Assembly: GCF_001677275.1 (NCBI RefSeq)
Contig: NZ_CP016177.1
Span: 496,001 to 560,000, forward strand
Direction: 5' to 3'
Length of the DNA: 64,000 nt
DNA from: Vibrio breoganii
GTDB taxonomy: Bacteria; Pseudomonadota; Gammaproteobacteria; Enterobacterales; Vibrionaceae
Part shown: positions 41,677-50,825 of the stretch, piece after piece
How positions within the stretch are numbered: position 1 is the stretch's first letter
Layout of the letters: every line of letters starts with the position of its first letter
Program-made: the position numbers and the translations under genes
The notes under the pieces: generated by a model
What the model was told of the DNA's origin: nothing
What the model saw: the letters and a program-made list of their open reading frames with translations, nothing else
The model's database searches: none

Positions 41677-41702
41677 CGTCAGATCAGAGAAGATCACATT
41701 AA

Positions 41703-43883
41703 ATGAATAGGGCTACATCGTTGTTAAAAGAGACCAATAGAGCTCGTCTGATCAAAGATAAGTTGATAACCGTATTGGTCAAGGCTAGTGGCCTAGGAAT
41801 GCTGGTGGGCTTATTCGGCATTCTTATTTATTTCATTTCAGAAACCCTGCCGATTTTTGGCACTTCCACCTATCAGCAAACGGAATATCACCTGCCTGTT
41901 TCCGGTAATTCATTCATTGATGTCAATATTGATAATACCGGTCGAAATGGCACAGCAATTAACAACAAAGGCGAGGTTATCTACTTCTCGCTAGATGATG
42001 ATATTAAAGTGATCAATCGAGCCTTGGCGCAAAAAGATCCGGTAGCTATAGCGAAGGACTCTCCGCAACCATGGACGGCAATGATAGATGCGAGTGGCAA
42101 TATAGAAGTGGTGATGCCCGAATTTATCGTCTCTCATTCGCAAACTAGAAAGGTGTACACGCCTAACTTGAGAGTGAATCGTGAGCTTTCGGCTCTTCGA
42201 TTCGATAATCCCAACTTTGATACCCAATATTTAGATTTCTCCGTGCTACCGGCTGGTGCGGTACTCGCTAGAGCGAGCGAAACAGAGGTAGAAGTCTTTG
42301 ATTACTTTGCAGGGAATAGCTACCGAATAGTGTCGTTACCTGTGGAGTTTGATGACGTCAACGGCCTGTATATCGCCAGAGATGGGCTTTATGTGGTAGT
42401 GCTTGATGGAGACACAGCAAAATTATTCTTTCGGCGCACTAGGACGGAAGAGTTTAGGCTAGCGTTTCAGCATCAAGAGAAAACACAACAAGGGACCCAT
42501 AGAGAGTTTAAGTTTCTCAGTGGAGATAAAGGTGCCATTGTCTCCAATGGCACTGAAGATCTCGAATTTTGGTTCTTGGTGTTTCAAAATGAAAGGCGCT
42601 TGCAGACTGCTCGAAAATATACGACCAGCTCCGAGGTGACAAATATACTTTCAGAGCACACGACCAAAGGCTTTTGGACTATTGGTGCCGATGGAACGCA
42701 CAGTCTTTTTTATGCGACACGCTCTAAACCGATTTTAAACGTAAGCACTGATGGCCCTCCATTATTGAGCGCCTTATCGCAAAACGATCGTTACTTGATG
42801 AGTGTATATCAAGATAAAATCCAGCGCTTTCGCATTGATGCCCCTTATCCTGAGATCTCTGTAAAAGAGCTGACGCAAAAGGTGCAATACGAGGGTTATT
42901 CCGAGCCCGATTACGTTTGGCAAACCTCTGCGTCAGCAGAAGATGTCGAGCCCAAGTTTAGTCTTGTTCCCTTGGTGTTTGGTACCATTAAAGCGGCGCT
43001 GTATGCCATGTTGTTTTCTGTACCTATCGCGGTACTAGGTGCTGTCTACACTGCCTATTTCATGTCGACTAAGATGCGAAATACCATCAAACCGGCGATT
43101 GAATTGATGGAAGCGCTGCCGACATTAGTGATTGGTTTCCTTGCGGCAGTTTGGCTTGCGCCTATTATGGAGAAAAACCTACTCGCCTTTATGCTGAGCA
43201 TTGTGGTTATTCCACTTACCGCCCTTGGGTGTGGTGGTTTATGGGCATCACTACCATTGCGAGTAAAATCTCAAGTACCCAAGGGATTACACCTAATTAC
43301 TTTGCTGCCAGCGATTGTTCTGATTTGGTGGGGACTGTTTGAATACTCTCCATACTTGGAAAAACTCTTCTTTGATGACGGCTTGATTTACTTTCTTGCC
43401 GACAAGGGGTGGGACTATCAGCAGCGCAATACCTTAATTGTTGGTATTGCGATGGGATTTGCGGTTATCCCAACCATATTTACCATCTCGGAAGATGCTA
43501 TTTACTCTGTGCCTAAGCATTTATCCAATGGTGCATTGGCGCTAGGCGCTACCGAATGGCAAACCCTGACTCGAGTCGTATTATTGACAGCAAGCCCCGG
43601 TATTATATCCGCCATTATGTTGGGATTAGGGCGCGCAATGGGAGAAACCATGATAGTGCTAACGGTAACCGGGAATACGCCAATAACCGACTGGAATGTG
43701 TTTGAAGGCTTGCGTTCATTGACGGCAACCATTGCGACGGAATTGCCGGAATCAAAAGTGGGCAGCTCCCACTATCGATTGCTGTTTTTGTCAGCTCTGA
43801 TTTTGTTTTTGTTTACCTTTATTGTGAATAGCGTCGGTGAGAGTGTTCGCCAGCGTCTTCGTGATAAGTATCGATCTCTATAG
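41703..43883 (+). CDS. pstC: Phosphate ABC transporter permease PstC, long form
   Basis: 726 residues, against about 320 for E. coli PstC. One N-terminal membrane helix (about 28-50) is followed by some 370 residues of predicted periplasmic, beta-rich sequence (NIDNTGRNGTAINNKGEVIYF, DGLYVVVLDGDTAKLFF), then the normal permease from about 420, with helices and the ABC-coupling motif NGALALGATEWQTL before GLGRAMGETMIVLTV. The added domain resembles WD/propeller-like repeats but I cannot name it. The reading frame is uninterrupted and codon use is ordinary, so it is not an artefact. Vibrio and Shewanella relatives have this long form, as I recall. It forms the channel with PstA. Confidence 0.92.
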   Translation: MNRATSLLKETNRARLIKDKLITVLVKASGLGMLVGLFGILIYFISETLPIFGTSTYQQTEYHLPVSGNSFIDVNIDNTGRNGTAINNKGEVIYFSLDDDIKVINRALAQKDPVAIAKDSPQPWTAMIDASGNIEVVMPEFIVSHSQTRKVYTPNLRVNRELSALRFDNPNFDTQYLDFSVLPAGAVLARASETEVEVFDYFAGNSYRIVSLPVEFDDVNGLYIARDGLYVVVLDGDTAKLFFRRTRTEEFRLAFQHQEKTQQGTHREFKFLSGDKGAIVSNGTEDLEFWFLVFQNERRLQTARKYTTSSEVTNILSEHTTKGFWTIGADGTHSLFYATRSKPILNVSTDGPPLLSALSQNDRYLMSVYQDKIQRFRIDAPYPEISVKELTQKVQYEGYSEPDYVWQTSASAEDVEPKFSLVPLVFGTIKAALYAMLFSVPIAVLGAVYTAYFMSTKMRNTIKPAIELMEALPTLVIGFLAAVWLAPIMEKNLLAFMLSIVVIPLTALGCGGLWASLPLRVKSQVPKGLHLITLLPAIVLIWWGLFEYSPYLEKLFFDDGLIYFLADKGWDYQQRNTLIVGIAMGFAVIPTIFTISEDAIYSVPKHLSNGALALGATEWQTLTRVVLLTASPGIISAIMLGLGRAMGETMIVLTVTGNTPITDWNVFEGLRSLTATIATELPESKVGSSHYRLLFLSALILFLFTFIVNSVGESVRQRLRDKYRSL

Positions 43884-43896
43884 GCAGGTATACTGA

Positions 43897-45576
43897 GTGA
43901 TTAAGTGGTTTAGGTCGGGTAAACCTTGGATATGGTTAACTTCCATGGCAGTGACGATCAGTATTCTTTCAATGCTGACCGTACTGCTGTTTATCGGCTG
44001 GAAGGGCATGAGTCACTTCTGGCCACAAACGGTTTATGAGTGGAAGAACGACTCAGATCAGCCATTAATTGGCCAGATTTATCAAACACAGCGGGTGCCC
44101 TGGTCTCAATTATCCATAACTCAACGCCAAGCTATTCCTAGCACTTTGCGAAGTGAACTAGAAACTCAGACTCTTCCCGAGCTTGAGCGTCTGGTGATTA
44201 AGGTGGGTAACCGAGATATCTATGGGGGGGATTTTGTCTCAGAGTTTTCTCATGATTGGTCACAGCCTGTTGCTGAACCTGATTTACTCGTAATAGAGCG
44301 AAGAAGAGGCGGTCAGTTCTTTGGCCGCGTCGTAGCCTTTGAGGATCAAGGTGAAAAACACCCGATTAGCTCTGCAAAAGAGATAAAAGAGTTACTGGCT
44401 CTTACTCAAGGAGAGAGAGATAAGATTGAGTCTATAGTCGATACGCAGGTTGAGCCCGCAAGTGATGGATTGCGAAGAGCAGACCAGGCATTGCGTCGCT
44501 TGCAAGCGGATAACTCGACCGATAAACAACGAATTTCGCAATTGGTGTCCACCAAAGATCAGCTGAATGCCAATAGAACTCAAGCGGAACTGCAGATAGA
44601 AGAAATTCGCCAGCAAATAGAGCAACGTATGCTGGTGGTAAAGGACATGAATGGCGATGTTCACAGTATCAGCTTTTCTTTGATTTTAGATGCTTGGTAT
44701 CCAAACCAGATGACCTTGCTTGATAAAGTGGGGCATTGGTTTCACCAAGGCGCCTTATTCTTGTATGACGAGCCTCGTGAGTCCAACTCTGAAGGTGGCG
44801 TGTTCCCCGCTATTTTTGGCACCATATTATTAGTCTTGCTCATGTCGGTCGCTGTGATGCCACTGGGGGTGCTTGCAGGGTTATATTTGCATGAATATGC
44901 CCAGAATAATTGGCTGACTCGATTGATTCGAATCACAGTACAGAACCTCGCTGGTGTTCCGTCGATAGTATATGGGGTATTTGGCTTAGGCTTCTTTGTG
45001 TATACCCTAGGGGGGAGCATCGATGATCTGTTCTACTCTGACAACTTGCCTGCGCCCACCTTTGGCACACCAGGCTTGCTATGGGCATCGTTGACTTTAG
45101 CCATGTTAACCCTGCCAGTGGTAGTTGTGACCATTGAGGATGGCTTGTCGCGTATTCCCAAATCGGTGAGAGATGGCGCGTTTGCTCTTGGAGCGACTAA
45201 ATCTGAGACCATTTTTAGAGTGATATTGCCAATGGCGCTTCCTGCTGTACTGACCGCACTCATCTTAGCGGTGGCGAGAGCGGCAGGTGAAGTGGCGCCA
45301 CTGATGTTAGTTGGGGTGGTGAAACTTGCGCCTAACCTGCCTATTGATGGTCAATTTCCTTATATACATTTAGAGCGTAAGTTTATGCACCTTGGCTTCC
45401 ATATCTATGATGCTGGATTTCAAACCACTAATTTAGAAAGCGCCAAGTCATTGGTCTATGCGACTTCTATGTTGCTTGTTACCGTTATTATCGGCTTGAA
45501 CCTTATAGCGATTCGCATACGAAACTCTTTACGCAACAGTTACCGAAATTTAGGATTTGATGAGCATGTACTCTAG
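43897..45576 (+). CDS. pstA: Phosphate ABC transporter permease PstA, long form
   Basis: 559 residues (E. coli PstA about 296), start GTG at 43897. One membrane helix (about 17-40), then an inserted periplasmic section to about 295 containing a clear coiled coil (about 175-245; [34 protein letters not shown]), then the permease core with [16 protein letters not shown] and the coupling motif [16 protein letters not shown]. The insertion matches that of PstC in topology, so the two extensions may contact each other outside the membrane. The 3' end overlaps pstB by 17 bp. Confidence 0.92.
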   Translation: MIKWFRSGKPWIWLTSMAVTISILSMLTVLLFIGWKGMSHFWPQTVYEWKNDSDQPLIGQIYQTQRVPWSQLSITQRQAIPSTLRSELETQTLPELERLVIKVGNRDIYGGDFVSEFSHDWSQPVAEPDLLVIERRRGGQFFGRVVAFEDQGEKHPISSAKEIKELLALTQGERDKIESIVDTQVEPASDGLRRADQALRRLQADNSTDKQRISQLVSTKDQLNANRTQAELQIEEIRQQIEQRMLVVKDMNGDVHSISFSLILDAWYPNQMTLLDKVGHWFHQGALFLYDEPRESNSEGGVFPAIFGTILLVLLMSVAVMPLGVLAGLYLHEYAQNNWLTRLIRITVQNLAGVPSIVYGVFGLGFFVYTLGGSIDDLFYSDNLPAPTFGTPGLLWASLTLAMLTLPVVVVTIEDGLSRIPKSVRDGAFALGATKSETIFRVILPMALPAVLTALILAVARAAGEVAPLMLVGVVKLAPNLPIDGQFPYIHLERKFMHLGFHIYDAGFQTTNLESAKSLVYATSMLLVTVIIGLNLIAIRIRNSLRNSYRNLGFDEHVL

Positions 45577-46384
45577 CCCTGCAACAATAAATGTATTGAA
45601 GCCTCTTGATGTTGCTAACCTGCCTGCAGGAAAAACTGCGATAGAGATAGAAAACCTCAACCTTTTTTATCGTCAAAAGCAGGTATTACATGATATCTCT
45701 ATGCGAATTCCCAAAGGTAAGGTAACGGCATTCATTGGACCATCAGGCTGTGGCAAGTCAACTATCATGCGTTCTATCAACCGAATGAACGACCTGATAG
45801 AGGGGTGCAAAGTCGAAGGCAATATTCGATTACTTGGTAAGGATATCTACGATGAAGAGGTCGATGTATCCGCGTTAAGACGAAGAATTGGTATGGTTTT
45901 TCAAAAACCGAATCCATTTCCTAAAACCATTTACGAGAATGTAGTTTTTGGGCTTCGCTTACAAGGCATTAAAAACAGTCGAGTACTTGATGATTGTTGT
46001 GAACAAGCACTGCGCGGTGCAGGGCTATGGGATGAAGTGAAAAATCGTCTCCATGAAAATGCAGTGAACCTTGCAGCGGGTCAACAGCAAAGGTTGGTCA
46101 TTGCCAGAGCCATTGCCATTGAGCCTGAAGTATTGCTACTTGATGAGCCAACTTCTTCATTGGATCCTATCTCTACACTGACCATTGAAGAGCTGATCAA
46201 TGATCTAAAAACAAAATACACGGTAGTCATCGTCACCCATAACATGCAACAGGCCGCTAGGGTCAGTGATTACACGGCGTTTGTGCATATGGGAAGAATT
46301 GTTGAATACGCGGATACAGATACGGTGTTCACATCACCGAAAGAGAAGAAAACTGAAGATTACATAACGGGTCGAATAGGGTAA
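45560..46384 (+). CDS. pstB: Phosphate ABC transporter ATPase PstB
   Basis: 274 residues from the ATG at 45560, preceded by TAGGATTT; a TTG at 45557 and an ATG at 45566 are alternatives. Walker [12 protein letters not shown] (about 67-77), Q-loop [15 protein letters not shown], Walker [13 protein letters not shown]. The ABC signature reads [10 protein letters not shown] instead of LSGGQQQRL, a change from the E. coli sequence at two conserved positions. It energises phosphate import and, with PhoU, signals to PhoR. It overlaps pstA and is followed by phoU. Confidence 0.96.
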   Translation: MSMYSSPATINVLKPLDVANLPAGKTAIEIENLNLFYRQKQVLHDISMRIPKGKVTAFIGPSGCGKSTIMRSINRMNDLIEGCKVEGNIRLLGKDIYDEEVDVSALRRRIGMVFQKPNPFPKTIYENVVFGLRLQGIKNSRVLDDCCEQALRGAGLWDEVKNRLHENAVNLAAGQQQRLVIARAIAIEPEVLLLDEPTSSLDPISTLTIEELINDLKTKYTVVIVTHNMQQAARVSDYTAFVHMGRIVEYADTDTVFTSPKEKKTEDYITGRIG

Positions 46385-46399
46385 GGAGAAGTAAACTAA

Positions 46400-47101
46400 A
46401 TGCATACTGGTCGCCATATATCGGGGCAATATAACGTTGAGCTAGAGGCTATTCGAAGCCATGTCCTCACCATGGGAGGATTGGTAGAGCAGCAATTGGC
46501 ATATGCATTGCGCTCGCTGGTTAAGCAAGACTATGAGCTGGCGAAAAAGGTAGTGGCCGAAGACCATAATGTAAACTCTATGGAAGTCGTTATCGATGAG
46601 GCGTGCACTAGGATCATCGCAAGGCGTCAGCCGACAGCCGGTGATTTAAGGTTGGTCATGACCATTATCAAGACCATCACTGAACTCGAACGCATTGGGG
46701 ATGTGGCTTCACGACTTGCTCGCACCTCTTTGGAAAACAAAAGCGCAGATCCTCGCTATCAAAATTCTCTTGAGCCTCTTTGTCGATTGGCTATTGATAT
46801 GCTTCATCAAGTGCTCGATGCCTTTGCTCGCCTTGATATTGACGCGGCGGCAAACATCTATGAGATCGATGATAGAGTGGATGAGGAGTATCAGAATATC
46901 ATTCGTCAGCTCACCCAAAATATGATGGATGAAACGGAAATGATTCCAACTATCTTGCAGGTAATGTGGTCAGCCCGAGCTATCGAGCGCGTTGGGGATC
47001 GTTGTCAGAATATCTGTGAATACATTATCTACTGCGTGAAGGGTAAAGACGTTAGGCATTCTGACGATAAAGAAATCTACAAATACAAAGATAAAGAGTA
47101 A
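46400..47101 (+). CDS. phoU: Phosphate transport regulator PhoU
   Basis: A 233-residue all-helical protein with two PhoU three-helix bundles; metal-binding repeats are EACTRIIARRQPTAGDLR (about 62-79) and, in the second half, IPTILQVMWSARAIERVGDRCQNI (in part, about 187-210). It mediates negative control of PhoR by the Pst transporter. It is last in the pst operon, with an AAGGAGAAG ribosome-binding site. Confidence 0.97.
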   Translation: MHTGRHISGQYNVELEAIRSHVLTMGGLVEQQLAYALRSLVKQDYELAKKVVAEDHNVNSMEVVIDEACTRIIARRQPTAGDLRLVMTIIKTITELERIGDVASRLARTSLENKSADPRYQNSLEPLCRLAIDMLHQVLDAFARLDIDAAANIYEIDDRVDEEYQNIIRQLTQNMMDETEMIPTILQVMWSARAIERVGDRCQNICEYIIYCVKGKDVRHSDDKEIYKYKDKE

Positions 47102-47142
47102 GCCTCCTTACTCTTTACTCCATAGAAAACTTACTGGAACCC

Positions 47143-47880
47143 TTATTGGAAAAGGCTTTTCACGGACTGAATAGCAGTAAATCCAGTCACAGGGATCTGG
47201 AAGTCATCCACGTCACTGGCTCCCATTTGCGCTTCGTTTTGAATACACGTCATCTTGCTTGCGCGTACGGTTTTTCCTGACAAGTGCAGCTCGCTGATGC
47301 CTGTCTTATTCAAAATCTCTTGCGCATTGCCAGCATGAACGCCAGCCCCGGCCATAATCTGAATTCGTCCAGCCGCTTGTTGATGTAGCGTAGCCAGTGT
47401 TTCGATACCTGCCTGTGCTGTGCTTTTTTGTCCAGACGTCAGGATTCGTTCGCATCCAAGGGAGATAACGTCTTCCAATGCTTGCTCAACATCTTGGCAT
47501 TGATCGATCGCGCGATGAAAAGTCACCCCCATTCCTGATGCTGCGTCGATGAGCTTTTTGCACATAGAAACATTTACTTTGGCATCAGTGGTCAAAACAC
47601 CAATGACGATGCCATCTAAGTTCGCCTCTTTCGCAGCCTGAACATCGGCAAGCATGATGTCGAGATCTTCTTCTGAGAAGAGGAAGTCGCCTTGTCTAGG
47701 TCTTATCATTGCATAGATTGGGATGGAAGAGGCTTGTTTAGCTTGCTTCATGAATCCAAAGCTGGGAGTGAGTCCACCAAGAGCCAGTGAAGAGCAAAGC
47801 TCGATACGTGTTGCGCCAGCGCGAATCGCCGTGTGTAGGGATTCTATATTGTCGATACAAACTTCAAGTTGATAGGTCAT
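47143..47880 (-). CDS. cutC: Copper homeostasis protein CutC
   Basis: A 245-residue TIM-barrel protein (E. coli: 248). CutC blocks: LEVCIDNIESLHTAIRAGA (1-22), RIELCSSLALGGLTPSFGFM (about 25-44), MIRPRQGDFLFSEEDL (about 58-73), GVTFHRAIDQCQD (about 132-144). The family is implicated in copper tolerance in E. coli, although some effects belong to a nearby sRNA, so the biochemical role is not settled. Monocistronic, convergent with phoU. Confidence 0.93.
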   Translation of the reverse strand: MTYQLEVCIDNIESLHTAIRAGATRIELCSSLALGGLTPSFGFMKQAKQASSIPIYAMIRPRQGDFLFSEEDLDIMLADVQAAKEANLDGIVIGVLTTDAKVNVSMCKKLIDAASGMGVTFHRAIDQCQDVEQALEDVISLGCERILTSGQKSTAQAGIETLATLHQQAAGRIQIMAGAGVHAGNAQEILNKTGISELHLSGKTVRASKMTCIQNEAQMGASDVDDFQIPVTGFTAIQSVKSLFQ

Positions 47881-47923
47881 AGGAATAGGCCGAGTGATTT
47901 TTCACGATTATATCTAATCACCA

Positions 47924-47963
47924 GACAATAAAAAGCAGGCCAATACAATGTATTGGCCTGCTT
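47924..47963 (-). terminator. Terminator of the peroxiredoxin gene
   Basis: 15-bp arms AAGCAGGCCAATACA/TGTATTGGCCTGCTT (47933-47963) around a single base, followed on the minus strand by TTTTATTGTC. Strong hairpin. Confidence 0.88.
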
Positions 47964-47989
47964 AACGTTAATTAGCTACAAGTAGTGAA

Positions 47990-48598
47990 TTACTTGCTTA
48001 GGTCTGAAGCGTGCTCAGATAGGAAGTCTGCAACACCTTTTGGAGATGCGTCCATACCTGCTTTGCCTTCTTCCCACTGTGCTGGGCAAACTTCACCATT
48101 CTTCTCGTGGAAGTTTAGTGCATCAACCATGCGTAGCATTTCGTCGATGTTACGGCCTAGAGGAAGGTCGTTAACTACTTGGTGACGTACAAGACCGTCA
48201 GCATCGATTAGGAAAGAACCACGGAAAGCAACGCCTGCTTCTGGGTGCTCAACATCGTATGCTTTACAGATTTCGTGCTTAACGTCAGCAACTAGTGGGT
48301 ATTTAACTGGACCGATACCGCCATCTTCGATAGCAGTGTTACGCCATGCGTTGTGAGAGAACTGAGAATCGATAGAAACGCCGATTACTTCAACGCCTTT
48401 GTCTTGGAAATCTTGGAAACGGTTGTCGAACGCGATCAACTCAGATGGGCAAACGAAAGTGAAGTCTAGAGGGTAGAAGAAAACTACCGCTGTTTTGCCT
48501 TTAGTGAATTCTGCAAAGTTGAAGTTATCAACGATCTCACCATTGCCTAGTACAGCTGCTGCTGTGAAATCTGGTGCTTGACGGCCTACTAATACCAT
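47990..48598 (-). CDS. Typical 2-Cys peroxiredoxin (AhpC/TSA family)
   Basis: A 202-residue cytosolic peroxidase. The peroxidatic Cys50 is in DFTFVCPSE and the resolving Cys171 in EVCPAQW, the two-cysteine dimeric arrangement. It reduces H2O2 and alkyl hydroperoxides, regenerated by thioredoxin or a dedicated reductase; no ahpF is nearby. The C-terminal YF-type helix that makes eukaryotic enzymes sensitive to over-oxidation is not apparent. It is divergent from oxyR with 195 bp between, so it is a likely OxyR target. Confidence 0.95.
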   Translation of the reverse strand: MVLVGRQAPDFTAAAVLGNGEIVDNFNFAEFTKGKTAVVFFYPLDFTFVCPSELIAFDNRFQDFQDKGVEVIGVSIDSQFSHNAWRNTAIEDGGIGPVKYPLVADVKHEICKAYDVEHPEAGVAFRGSFLIDADGLVRHQVVNDLPLGRNIDEMLRMVDALNFHEKNGEVCPAQWEEGKAGMDASPKGVADFLSEHASDLSK

Positions 48599-48793
48599 TT
48601 TGAACTCCTAAAATATGTAATGATGCCTGTGTTTCAGGCTTAGTCCATGTTTGTACGGGACAAACTATAATACACAATATACTATTGAAAAAAGCGAATT
48701 AAATAGATTAAGTCAATCGAAAAAAGCGATGTTTAAAACTTGTTAACCAGCGCACAAAACGAATGATAACCGACGGTAATTTTTGAAACTTAT

Positions 48794-49705
48794 ATGAATA
48801 AATGGCCCAGTCTCAAACAGCTCCACTATCTGATCACTTTGCATGAAACGCGTCACTTTGGTGAGGCCGCTCAGCTGTGTTTTGTTAGCCAATCGACTTT
48901 AAGCAAAGGGATTCAGAATCTCGAAGAGCAATTTGGTTGTTCACTGTACGAGAAGAAAGATAAGAAGAGTGCATTGGTGTTTACCCATATCGGTGAAATG
49001 GTGGTTAAACAAGGACGAGAACTGCTCACTAAGAGTCAAGATTTGATGGAGCTTGGCCAACTTGCGTGTGGCGGTGCAATGCAGGGGCAATTGAGGCTTG
49101 GGGCTATCCCCACTATCGCCCCGTTTCTTTTAAGTGGCCTGGTTCATGAAGTGAACAAAAACTTCCCCGACTTAACCTTATTACTAAGAGAAGACACCAC
49201 CGCAAATCTGCTGACGGCTTTGCAAGACGGACAATTGGATGTATTAGTGCTAGCCCTGCCTGTGGATATCGGTAACTTTGCCAGCAAGGTGGTTGGGCGA
49301 GATCAATTTAGAATGGTGATCAGTGAATCTCAAGCGGGAAGCGTAAAGACTCCATTGCATTATTCGGATCTCCCTGATGAGTCGGTGTTCTTACTAGAAA
49401 AAGAGCACTGCCTTACCGATCATGCCGTTTCAGCGTGTAATCTGACTGAAAAGAGCAAGATAAACCCATTTACAGCAACGAGTTTACATACCTTAGTACA
49501 GATGGTGGCCAATGGTCTGGGCACTACCTTTATTCCTCAGATGGCGATTGATCACGGGCTACTGGCAAACCATTCACTGCGTGTTATCGATCCACCAGGT
49601 CGTCAGGCCTACCGCAATATAGGGTTAGTGTGGAGGCCAAGCAGTACCCGAACTGAAACCTTTGCTCAATTGGCCGAAGTGATCGAGAAATTATTAGAGA
49701 AATAA
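48794..49705 (+). CDS. oxyR: Hydrogen peroxide-inducible activator OxyR
   Basis: A 303-residue LysR-family regulator (E. coli OxyR: 305). N-terminal helix-turn-helix (about 1-60, HFGEAAQLCFVSQSTLSKGIQ in part) and the substrate-binding-like domain. The redox cysteines are conserved: Cys206 in EKEHCLTDHA and Cys215 in VSACNL, nine residues apart as Cys199 and Cys208 of E. coli. It is therefore likely to be a peroxide sensor. The divergent peroxiredoxin supports this. No strong ribosome-binding site is seen. Confidence 0.94.
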   Translation: MNKWPSLKQLHYLITLHETRHFGEAAQLCFVSQSTLSKGIQNLEEQFGCSLYEKKDKKSALVFTHIGEMVVKQGRELLTKSQDLMELGQLACGGAMQGQLRLGAIPTIAPFLLSGLVHEVNKNFPDLTLLLREDTTANLLTALQDGQLDVLVLALPVDIGNFASKVVGRDQFRMVISESQAGSVKTPLHYSDLPDESVFLLEKEHCLTDHAVSACNLTEKSKINPFTATSLHTLVQMVANGLGTTFIPQMAIDHGLLANHSLRVIDPPGRQAYRNIGLVWRPSSTRTETFAQLAEVIEKLLEK

Positions 49706-49830
49706 CGATATAGCCACATTTTCTGCTCCCTTGCGTATATCTAAATGAGTCTAATTTTCAGAAAGATCCCCAATTTAGTTGATCCTCTATAGTTGGTGGT
49801 CTTTACTGAAAAGTAGTGTGGGGGTGTATC

Positions 49831-50142
49831 ATGCAAAAACATCAGTTCGACCAATGGATTCATGCTGATATCGAGAGGCATATGGAAGTGCCAAAAGTCT
49901 TCGTTATCGGGTGTGCTGATCTTTCTACTTATCAGCTTGCTGTTGAATTTAAGCACAAGCTTGAGCCGATACGTGAAGACGATAAGCCAATGTCTTTTGC
50001 TTCATTAGAGATCGTCAAAGAAGAGTTGATTAAGCTTGGATTAGATAGCGCTTACTTGCGACTGCATAACGCTTATGACGAATGTGGCTCACCAGAAGAC
50101 AAGCTATATTGTGATATTGAGTTATCTCTTAAGAGTTACTAG
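49831..50142 (+). CDS. Small hypothetical protein, DUF6482-like
   Basis: A 103-residue protein starting at ATG 49831, which has GGGGGTG seven bases upstream; the GTG at 49816 lacks one. It is acidic, without signal peptide or membrane segment. Two parts stand out: FVIGCADLSTYQLAVEF, and PMSFASLEIVKEELIKLGLDSAYLRLHNAYDECG, given here as SFASLEIVKEEL and LHNAYDECG. The latter resembles DUF6482 proteins, from memory. Function unknown. It lies between oxyR and convergent mutH. Confidence 0.7.
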   Translation: MQKHQFDQWIHADIERHMEVPKVFVIGCADLSTYQLAVEFKHKLEPIREDDKPMSFASLEIVKEELIKLGLDSAYLRLHNAYDECGSPEDKLYCDIELSLKSY

Positions 50143-50159
50143 CGCTCAGCAAATTCGAG

Positions 50160-50825
50160 CTATTGGCTTTCAAGCAAAATAGAGTGGGTAAAGTGGCTTC
50201 GTAGGTAAAAACCTCGAGGCAAGGTCTTTATTTGCTTACCACTCGCACCATAGGCATCAGTCAGCGCTCGACTATTGGCGGCTTTAGGGCGAATTTGCAT
50301 GACCTCACCGTGCCTTGCACTGATCTCATGGATCCTTCCTGTAGCGATCATCTCCATTAATTCCTCCCAATCCTCTCTCAGCAATGTTTCTTGTTCTTGA
50401 GATGGTGTCCATAATTTGGGAAAACCGACGTGGCGCTCTGCAATGGGTAATTCTCTCTCACCTTCTACCGGAACCCACAATACCTTGCTGAGTTTTTGCC
50501 TGACATGACTTTGCTGCCATGTCAGTCCATGAATTCCAGTCAAGGGTGCGACACAAACAAAGGTGCTCTCTAGAGGTTTACCTGAGTGACTAAGAGGGAT
50601 TGTTTTTAGTTCGATACCAAGGTGAGCAAAATCTTGCTCAGGTCTACTTCCTGCTTCAGCACCAAGGTGAGCTTCGATAAGTTGACCTACCCAGCCTTTA
50701 TCGCGACGAAGATCCTTTGGCACCTCAATACCCGCTTCTTCTGCTAATTCAGCAAAGGAATATCCAGCTAAGGATTCTGCTCTGTCTAGCAGTTCTCGCT
50801 CGGATTGTGGGGGAGTTGTCTGCAC
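50160..50825 (-). CDS. mutH: DNA mismatch repair endonuclease MutH
   Basis: A 221-residue endonuclease (E. coli: 229). The active-site triad is seen as Asp in EQDFAHLG and Glu/Lys in GIELKTIPL (near residues 63-73). N-terminal [18 protein letters not shown]. It nicks the unmethylated strand at hemimethylated GATC sites after MutS/MutL signalling, so Dam methylation must be present. Upstream of it lies a 612-bp gap with eight GATC sites. Monocistronic. Confidence 0.97.
   Translation of the reverse strand: MQTTPPQSERELLDRAESLAGYSFAELAEEAGIEVPKDLRRDKGWVGQLIEAHLGAEAGSRPEQDFAHLGIELKTIPLSHSGKPLESTFVCVAPLTGIHGLTWQQSHVRQKLSKVLWVPVEGERELPIAERHVGFPKLWTPSQEQETLLREDWEELMEMIATGRIHEISARHGEVMQIRPKAANSRALTDAYGASGKQIKTLPRGFYLRSHFTHSILLESQ

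Noticed and set aside
41703..45576. Gene fusion or assembly error explaining long PstC and PstA
   Set aside because: Both frames are continuous, the core permease parts are intact, and the insertion is in the same place in both proteins.
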